The position numbers and the translations under genes are program-made. This document shows positions 55,946 through 64,000 of a DNA stretch of 64,000 nucleotides, piece by piece. This DNA comes from Siphonodentalium dalli (lineage: Eukaryota; Mollusca; Scaphopoda; Gadilida; Siphonodentaliidae): contig CP136064.1 in assembly GCA_032622095.1 (NCBI GenBank), positions 196,881,948-196,945,947 on the forward strand, read 5' to 3'. A model generated the notes under the pieces. The model had not been told where the DNA came from. It saw only the letters and a list, made by a program, of their open reading frames with translations, and did no database searches. How positions within the stretch are numbered: the stretch's first letter is position 1; every line of letters starts with the position of its first letter.

Positions 55946-56352
55946 TAGAAATTGTAAATTGTAAGTAGAAAGTTTAATACGAACAACATGTCGAAAAATC
56001 AAACATGTGTAGTCTATATTGTTAGTGAATGGAAAATATATACTCAGAAAAGAGACCAAATTTGGGTACCTCTCTTCAAATGATAAAAACCCAACAAAGC
56101 GACAATTGCCAGATGGCAAACAACCAAAATTGTAAAAATTTGTATCATATCCGCCAACATTCCGCATGGGGGTCTACAACTCAAGGTATATATCGCTAGT
56201 TTTTAATCTACTTACATATACCTGATCGATATAATATAACAATAATAGTTCTCGTTCCACTAGCTAAGCTGCCATGTTCAACGCGTATTCATTCACTTCA
56301 TATTTGTTTTATGTTCACATTATTCTTGTTATGTTCAACTTGTATCCGTGTC

Positions 56353-56516
56353 AATGAATACCCTCCAAGACAGCCAGCCGTTTCTTTCTCGGTCAGTTGC
56401 TCCATTGTCTCACTTGGTGTCAGCCTGTTCTGTGTCTCGTCTTGCTCACATCCCATTTTATCGATTGATGAAAATCTTTGTCTGGTAGTTCATCCTTCTG
56501 CTGAAAACCATAGGAG
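56353..56516 (+). pseudogene. Duplicated 5' UTR and signal-peptide exon with a premature stop
   Basis: This is a paralogous copy of 51885-52119. The ATG at 56468 is followed by codons parallel to the intact exon, but Ser (TCG) has become TAG after residue 6 (MKIFVW-stop-FILLLKTIGG). The exon keeps its 49-bp coding length and its donor GGAG|GTAAGA, and similarity runs into the intron. The 5' UTR is shortened and the TATA-like box is not present. It indicates tandem duplication of the first exon, perhaps of a whole gene copy since lost. Confidence 0.6.
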
Positions 56517-59500
56517 GTAAGAACCGAACCAAAACATATATTATGTGCTCTACATGTCATACGTGTAGCTAATATACAGGTATACCGTGCGTGGTCATTG
56601 TTTTTCTTCATACCACAACTTTCTTGTCAAGCAAGATCTACAGTAAATTATTGGTATCAGTTCTGGAATAGATCTTATATGAAATTAAACAAATAATAAT
56701 GAGGATAACTTAACCTTGAGTTGCAAACAATTATTCGAATTTAGAGAGCGTTTCGTGATTATATATTCGTTCCCAATTATTTGCCGTTGTGTGTGGCTCT
56801 GTATCATACATTCACAAGTTCACAGAAAATATATTGATTATATGTTATTCGTGAAATATAGTCAGCTGATATCTAGTTTCGTCCTTATGTCGAAACAGCT
56901 TTCCCTCCGTTGACATAACGAGCGATTTGTGACCAATGAATTTGAAAATTGGTCCTGGTTTGTTCTCAAAATATTGCCCAAAGTGGCTATACTCACATAT
57001 GTTTCAGCAGAATTGAAATACTTGTTATATAATCAGCGGTAAACTGATTCACGTGTTATGTGTCATCCGTTGTTTTTGAATGGTCAATTCTTTAATCTCA
57101 TGACCTATAATACATAGGTATCGAGATAACATTGACTTCATGAATGCAGTCTGCCTCTTCAGTTTTCATGCTCCCTTGTTTTCACAATCCACCTATTAGC
57201 CGTGGTATACCATGAAAGCTGAATCATATATGTGTGGTATTCCATTGCCATTTACTGGGACAGGGGTTTAAATTTAAAACATGAACAAATCAGGTATGTT
57301 ATTTTTCAGCCAGCTGTTGTCAAGGTCCCCATATTTTTTGGTGAAACACTATCTAAATGAGTGTGTGTACCATTATATACTAGCCTTATTTCTGACACCC
57401 ACAAGTGTTTTGAGACAGTTAAATGTAGATAATTTGTTTTTAATATTTGCATGTTGATGCTTCTAAATGGTTTCAGGCTGTCGTAGGCTCTTCAATATGT
57501 CAGTCGGTCTCCAAAGGTTAGAAAACTAACGTTTTGAATCTGACAAGCGCTTTGGTAAATTGTTCCAGACTGCTTGCTGTCAATCTTTATCGAAATAAAT
57601 TGTGTATGTCCATGTATAATGGCCTTTTGTCACCGTCACTCTCAGCTTGTTGTGGATATAGCCAACATCTTGAGACTTTAGTTGGTTGGAGCCTCCGAAT
57701 ATGCATTTCGTTATCCAAAATATAGAACAATAATTCAATGTTTTGTCAATTCCCATCCAAGTACCGATTAACCCTTTCTGGTCAATACTCAGGAGTTCAC
57801 AAGAGCTGACCCCTTAAGTCCGTGGTATACTCTGGAAGTTGGATATCAGTGATATCTAATTGTCACACCCAAATATCCAACGCTTCGGTCAATTATACAT
57901 TATGACAGCGTGCCCATTGTGTGTGTATAGTCACTGTTACATACAATTTATGACGTCACGTACATGGATAAACTCCAAGGAACTTATAAATTGGTGAATG
58001 ACACGTTGTGAGCTACAAACTGATATGTCAGTATAAAATAAGCTACCTCTCTCAGTTCAGAAATCCAATTATAAACTAAACAATATCAAACATGTTAGTT
58101 ATTTACTTGATTGTAAGTTGATAGCGTGAATTTCAGTATTTGCTATCAGTTGTACACTATAAAGTGATGTCAGACAGGATGATAGTCAGACAGCAAGCAT
58201 TTATTTGTGCCTGACTTTAGTCCGCTTGAGTCGGACAATGTTACACAGTCATTTGCAGACTTGAACCGCGATATATATCACAAAACTTTGCAATATATAT
58301 AGCCCTAAAGTAGATGCCGCTTTCAGCCTCGTCGCCATTAGCCATATCGATTGGCAAGTGTCGCTGGTAAAAGTTCCAGCAGGAAGGGGACGTTTGGTGC
58401 TTAATTGCAAACAGCTGAATGGAGCACTCAGCGTGATACACAAAAAATGCGTTTACTGTCCAGGACATACATGTTGTTCTGGAATATTGTACATCAATAC
58501 TATGAGACTGGTGGACGCTGGAATGTCACCAGAGATAAGAATTGGAGAGGTTGTCGAAATATAGTCTTTAGTTAATCAAACAACGTTCTATTGAAATGAA
58601 CTTTATCGAAGTTCCCTGGATCTTCCTGGATTATGGCGTTCTCGTGTTCTCTAGTTCTCACTAGACCTTGAAAGTTTCCCAGGTCTGTATTGCGAATATA
58701 ACTATACATATGTTCTAAGCACGGAACACCAGTTACCAATTATATAGATTAATGCACCTGGATGCTCTAACGCGAACTACGTTTAGTTTAAATCGGTGAT
58801 TATGCATGTGTTGTTTGAACGGAGAGGGCTTTCAAGTTGGTTGGGAAGGGTTAATTATTGCCTGGGAAGGGTTAGCTATTTCCCGGAAAGGGTTAATTAT
58901 TGCCGTGCTTATCGACGGACGTAAAAGTTAACGAGCATATTGTATACTCGGACTAGTGGTTCGTTTCATGTTTGGTGTTGGTAAGAAGTGGGGACGCGTT
59001 GGTGTCCGGCGAATGGACTTAGACACCTAATGGGAGCGTCTGTTTTTTATCGTTGGTGCGTGATGTCATTTAAGGAACATATCAATTTGCTCTATGAGAA
59101 TGGGTGACCTAGTTCGGTTGTACTGGTATAATGCGCTTTTGGGAATCGCCCAGTATATCACCCAGAGGAAGTTTGAGCACCTATTGATTTTCTGTCAGCT
59201 TATAGCAAACAAAATATCTAATTTGTATACGTTTACAAAAGAGTGTTGTTATTTTATCCGCTAACCAACAAATGAGTGTTGTTATTTTATCCACTAACAT
59301 AATATCCCTCTGTACATATTTGAACATATAGGTAAAACTCTAATGATAGTCTCAGCAATAACACTGTACTTCTAGGAACAAGCTTGTAATAAAATAAAGA
59401 GCACGTCGTTCGGTTGTTCAATAACACAACCTACGACAACAATATCCAGTGTGACATGTGCAAATCTACTACACGGACGAAATGTACCACGTGTTGTACT

Positions 59501-62500
59501 CCTGAAATTCACAATTAATAGTCACAATGGGGTACTGGTATATTGCACGGGATGAAACTATAAACCGTTTTGGAGTCTTGCCTTACCTGTTTGTGGGTGG
59601 TCACACGCATACGGCTTTCCAACAATTTATACTGGGGAGCAAAGAGTTATGGATAACAGACCTCATAGCTGAACATAGAGCTGTCAATTGGTATCTTCTC
59701 GATCGCGAAATTTAAGGGTTTTTTATTATTTCCACCGAGGACGGGAGTTTCTCGTCAGAATTAAGTATGTCGTGCGTCAATACATATCAAGTGGCGTTTT
59801 CTCGAGACTTTTAAGCCCCCAATTGATTCTACCCAGGACATGAGTTTCTCGACTGAATAGAGGAAGAAACACCGCTAAACGTCTTTCCGAGGAAGCATTC
59901 AGGAGTCGATATGAGATAGACTGATAGAGATCTGACTCGGATGTGCTCGAGTCTTTTGCTCACAGAAACGAATCTCGCAATAACGTTGGTATGTTTTACA
60001 GTGTTATTTCAATGTAATTTTATCGATTATCGTAGGCAATTAGAGTCATGTGATGAGTACCAATTGGACAGAAATAGATGGTTAACTGTTTTTTATTATC
60101 AGACAATCTCTGACGTGGGTTTCCTGTCCTCATCTTTCGCGTCAGCAGCTATCAAGTGCATGACATATCCCTGAGACTTTGATTCCAGTGAAGACGGAAG
60201 TTGCACGTCTAAATAGAGCCAGGAGTACTACAGAAGTATTTTCGAGGAGAAAACCAGAGCAATGTGATAATTTCCTGACTCGGTGTGCTCGAATTTATAT
60301 CTCATACAACAGAAACTCGCGTTAAAGCTCATTGAAAGGGCACTTCTTCTATATCCATTTCATTTTACAAAATTAATGTAACCGACTTTGCATTTGACGG
60401 AATCAGATTTCAGCGTTGCTCGCTAAAAACAATATCCAGCGTCCACCACCATTAGCTCTTTGAAATCGTAAGTGTATCTAAATAACTATCAATTCAAACT
60501 ATACCGAATCGTGCCAACCCATTATCCAGTGGATATATAGGGGTCCTCACTCATCGGTGGCTCGGTGCACAAACTAAAGAGAGGATATATCGTGAAAAAG
60601 AACACATGAAATTTTGAATATCTATATATTCTGAACAAAATAAGTTGAGAAAGATACATTTAATAAATTGTTTATTTAGATTATATTATACGTTTAACAA
60701 TGAACACTTGTTCTCCATGTTGCTTTCTATAATTTGCATGATTGTGCCACAAAAAACTAAAGTCCAATTATTTTAAACAACGGAATAATCCACATGTTTA
60801 GGTTGTTGCCAGTAAGGGAACTTGGTTTGGTATTACCATATTTGATATGCCATTACAAGGAGTTAAACTAATTCATGATACGCTTATGTATAAATGCATG
60901 TTTATACCTCCAAATGTGATCACCTTTCAACCGTGTTGATCCTATACTGCTCTATATAGGCAGCTGAACAAATAATTCAGAAATTTCAGGCCCCGGTCAT
61001 GATATTGATAAATTTAAATTGAAAAACGGAATAAACATAGAATGATAGAAGACACTTAATACATCAAGTTGAAGATTTGAAAAATGCGAGTATACTTACA
61101 TCACGCGGTTGGTGGATATTTGCGAAGTATGTGATTTTTGGGCACGTGCAAGTATAATCACCTGTTACAAATAAACATTTCACCAAATGACTTTGACCTT
61201 AATGTGTGACCTTCACAACACTGTCTCTTGCGGTTTCTATTATTAAGTGGCCAACAACTTGCACTTCCAACACACATACTGATATCAAACAATACCAATT
61301 AGATTTGGATTTCACTTAGTTCAAAGAACGGATGCTCCTAGTTTCATGCTTTAGTCCGACCAGTCACAATTGTGTGTTAATTCACTGGACTACTATTATG
61401 GGCTATGCACTTTAGCTATTACGCTGAGCTATGTCATGCTTGGCTGGTGCATTTTGTGTCAACCGTCAAAACCAGCATTTTGATAGCTTTCTTCAACACA
61501 TTGAGCTGCTTGTTATGTGAAAATGTTACAGATCGACCCGAACTCAATTATTGGTGTATTTTCATTTGACAAGTATCTTTTATTGGAGTATATATGTCCA
61601 TAGGATGTTTCAAAACAATGGAAAACCAGGTTAATATATTGTTTTGGCGATAAATCCAAGATGGCCGCCAGGGGGCGTCGTAAAAAAATGGAAACATGGA
61701 TTTCCAAACGACGTAGGCTCTATATTTTCCAAAAATACACGGGGCCAAACTGCTAATTGTAGAGGATTACATAAGGGACCAATTCAACTCGAGAGTAACA
61801 CAAGTGGCCATGCCCGGGAGACCCATGTGTATGTATCTGCATATATTTAGATCCTAACACCAACGGTGAATAATAATAGTTTTCGGGTACAGCCGATATT
61901 CAATGTCACAATCTGCACATGTGATTTTGGAACCATCTCATGTTTAATATCAAATTTAAGAGAACAAGCAACCGAAACTACTATCATGCCACTATCATGC
62001 CACTATCATGTTACTATAATGTCTGGTAAACATGTATAGACCTGTTCATCGGTACGCGTATGGTCTATTATCATCAGTTGTCGCGCTTGCGTCCAGTCGT
62101 GGCGACTCTTACGGTTGAACCGCTAAATAAGAATACACGAGTTCAGTTGCTGCTCTCTCATATGGTGGTAGCCGTTTCTTTCGCCGGCGGTATTTGGTTC
62201 ATACTCAAGTGCTTGGTCAATATAGTCAATGGTCAAATTCCAGTCAGCAATATCATCACAATTCGACCTTAAAATAAGTTTGTGTGCTACTGTATAGTCG
62301 GTATATATGGTGACTGTCACCGGCACATGGTCAGGTAGATAGATATACTTAAAATAACTGGTTGACAAACCGATAGTTGGTTGCTGATGAGCAGTTAGTG
62401 GGACGTACTAGTCATACTCGTGCAGTCATGGAGCATAGCAGGTTGACGAAACCTCTTATTGTCCGGAAGTTAACGTCAAAGGGACGCCGTTTCTGTATGA

Positions 62501-63005
62501 AAGGTCAAAATTGGATTCTGGGGTGACATCGAAATTGGCAGGGATCTCAGAAAAGAATCTGAGAGGGGATCACTCCAAACGAGTTTTATTTGGCGTGCAT
62601 GGGGATCCAAAGAGACTTATTGTGGAGGCACACTACCATTTTACAGTATTAGTTTTTGGCTTCGATGCGTTGGGCACGTGTTGTAATTCCGTTAGTTGCT
62701 GATTCGGCGGCTGCGTGTCATAATATACAACCCTATGCGCGATACAACATAGTGTCTCTCTAGGGATTACAATAATTGCCTATTTATTTATTGGACTCAT
62801 GGTACAGAAACGATCAGTCATATGTAGCTAACAGGATTACGGATCGATTGGCGAACACATGCAGTTGTGATAATTATAGGTCTGCAGTAAGAAAACGTGC
62901 AACTAAAAGTCACCGCGACAAGACTCAATCACGAATGGTCATGACAATAGACCTGCACATATTTTCTGACCAACGTCAATCTTTCTCATTTCCGCCATTT
63001 CACAG
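56517..63005. other. Probable intron sequence; no confident exon; minisatellites
   Basis: A GGGAAGGGTTAATTATTGCC unit of about 28 bp repeats three times at 58850-58903, and AGTGTTGTTATTTTATCC is duplicated at about 59241 and 59275. ATCATGCCACT repeats at about 61980. Frames at 58358-58564, 59527-59715, 59941-60174 and 62060-62272 have no recognised domain and poor splice context. Confidence 0.4.
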
Positions 63006-63168
63006 TGATATTCTCGGCAAAATACCAGTTTATTTACGTTGAGCGCCTTGGGGCAAGGAAAGCAGAATACTGTTGTCGTCAACTAGGAATGAGCTTACTG
63101 AAAATCAACAATATGGAGGAGCATGATGACGTCACGAAGTACCTCGAAGATTACAGAGTGGCTGCCAG
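63006..63168 (+). CDS. C-type lectin domain exon (N-terminal half of CTLD)
   Basis: The acceptor TTCTCATTTCCGCCATTTCACAG ends at 63005 after a good pyrimidine tract, and the strong donor GCCAG|GTAAGT follows 63168. The exon encodes about 54 residues: IFSAKYQFIYVERLGARKAE, YCCRQLGMSLLKIN, NMEEHDDVTKYLEDYRVAAR. This is the classic start of a C-type lectin fold (aromatic beta-1 strand, A-x-x-x-C-x-x-x-G-x-x-L helix and strand, then the I-x-x-x-E-E-H helix). The long-loop carbohydrate and calcium motifs (QPD/EPN, WND) would be in later exons outside the window. It enters after one base of a codon and leaves in phase 2. A start inside this exon (ATG 63089) is unlikely because homology extends upstream of it. 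Confidence 0.72.
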
Positions 63169-64000
63169 GTAAGTTTACATATACCCTTATGGCAACCGAA
63201 TATTCCAAATTCGAACACTATAAATCAGCAACGCGTGGTCGTGTCAGATAAGCTTTATACATTATGAGGTACTCTTCACACCTAATCCGAGTAAGATCAA
63301 ATACTGTGCATGTATTGCTGATATAATTATAGATTAATTGATTAAACACCAATCAAGTGGAAATTAACAAGAATTTGTGTAAAAACAATACAATTATGAC
63401 AACGCGTTGGTGGGTATCGTATCGTGCGCCGTGCCGTTGACAGTCGATCATTATCCACATTATCATTTTAATATCGATAGGTAATAAAGGACAAAATGCA
63501 TGTCAAACGTCGTCAAAAAATAATAGCATATTGAAGCCGACGAAAAATATTACCGGCAGCATTTAAGAATCAGCGCATTTGTGTAAACAGAAATGCGCAC
63601 GCCGTGCATTTTGTATAATTGTTACGAATTCGATCTCAATATCCATATGCCCATTGTGCATTATTCTGGCATTTCTGTCAATCGATACCATGATACACGA
63701 TGCTACCACATTCATCTTCACTATCATACATATATACGGGAAGTCGACGATAGAAAATGTATAACTTGCATTTTCTCTAGTTGTCGTGTATAGCGTGGTA
63801 CACGTACAAGTTCATAGACGGGACAAGCGCAAGCCTGAGATTCGCGTCGAGTTCAGCCACCCGTGCATGCACATAACTATACAAGATATAACTCAATTAT
63901 AACGTGTGTGTCCATTGCCAACAAATATCACGTGACTCGTCATGAACGTGACCAAGTCGCCTGCACATAAACGATCAAACAATTTAGAAGGTTCATTTTC
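63169..64000. other. Start of the next intron; no exon seen
   Basis: Sequence after the lectin exon shows no second CTLD exon with conserved WxGL or WND motifs before the window ends. Confidence 0.45.

Noticed and set aside
58358-58564. Cys-containing frame (CVYCPGHTCCSG) considered as a lectin-gene exon
   Set aside because: No acceptor or donor in the right place and no match to a known domain; the opposite strand is equally open.
59941-60174. 77-codon frame considered as another exon of the lectin gene
   Set aside because: No domain pattern and no convincing splice sites.
62123-62368. 81-codon minus-strand frame
   Set aside because: No recognisable domain; overlapping plus-strand frame of similar length; probably chance.
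63089-63168. ATG at 63089 as a translation start
   Set aside because: Lectin-fold similarity extends upstream of it to the acceptor at 63005, so it is an internal Met.

Overview
This is eukaryotic, almost certainly metazoan, genomic DNA. The genes are split into exons with GT-AG introns, the DNA between them is AT-rich and full of transposon remains, and the one large gene is an animal-specific Notch-ligand type (DSL plus EGF repeats). Repeat structure, with tandem-core elements resembling Helitron-derived HINE or 'pearl' elements, many palindromic MITEs, and Tx1/L1-like and gypsy remnants, fits a marine invertebrate such as a mollusc, brachiopod or other lophotrochozoan. I cannot name the species.

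Layout. 1-4702: inverted and direct copies of repeat elements built on a 122-bp tandem core, including a palindrome with arms of at least 758 bp. 4703-9810: mostly non-coding, with a gypsy gag-pro remnant on the minus strand at about 8005-8930. 9811-35306: the main gene, on the plus strand. Six exons are supported by matching splice phases: 9811 (or 9899)-10035 (DSL domain), 18217-24150 (one 5.9-kb exon with about 52 EGF repeats), 24836-25418 (Thr-rich stalk and start of a SEA-like region), 29231-29411, 30957-31042 (transmembrane helix) and 35144-35306 (cytoplasmic tail and stop). Together they encode about 2,390 residues of a type I membrane protein. The signal peptide and N-terminal domain are not confidently located.

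The introns of this gene hold an internally deleted Harbinger transposon, a 5'-truncated LINE reverse transcriptase, a field of TACCATGGTA palindromes, a TTAA-flanked palindromic MITE and two copies of a Harbinger-like MITE.

35354-48130: a dense run of mobile elements. It includes a Tc1-type MITE, a 1.17-kb palindrome with an 8-bp target duplication, a 1.85-kb terminal-inverted-repeat (TIR) element, a MITE carrying a nested 1.57-kb insertion whose empty site is visible elsewhere in the window, a dead Tx1/L1-like LINE, a TTAA element and a long CAT microsatellite.

51868-63168: a probable small secreted C-type lectin gene on the plus strand. It has a signal-peptide exon at 52071-52119, a degraded duplicate of that exon with a stop codon at 56468-56516, and a C-type-lectin exon at 63006-63168 with compatible splice phase. 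Its remaining exons would lie past the window.

The strongest candidate for something new is the DSL protein. It joins a Notch-ligand receptor-binding domain to an unusually long EGF array that is still expanding by nine-repeat (1026-bp) duplications, and almost every repeat carries an N-glycosylation sequon at a position where EGF repeats can carry an O-GlcNAc site.
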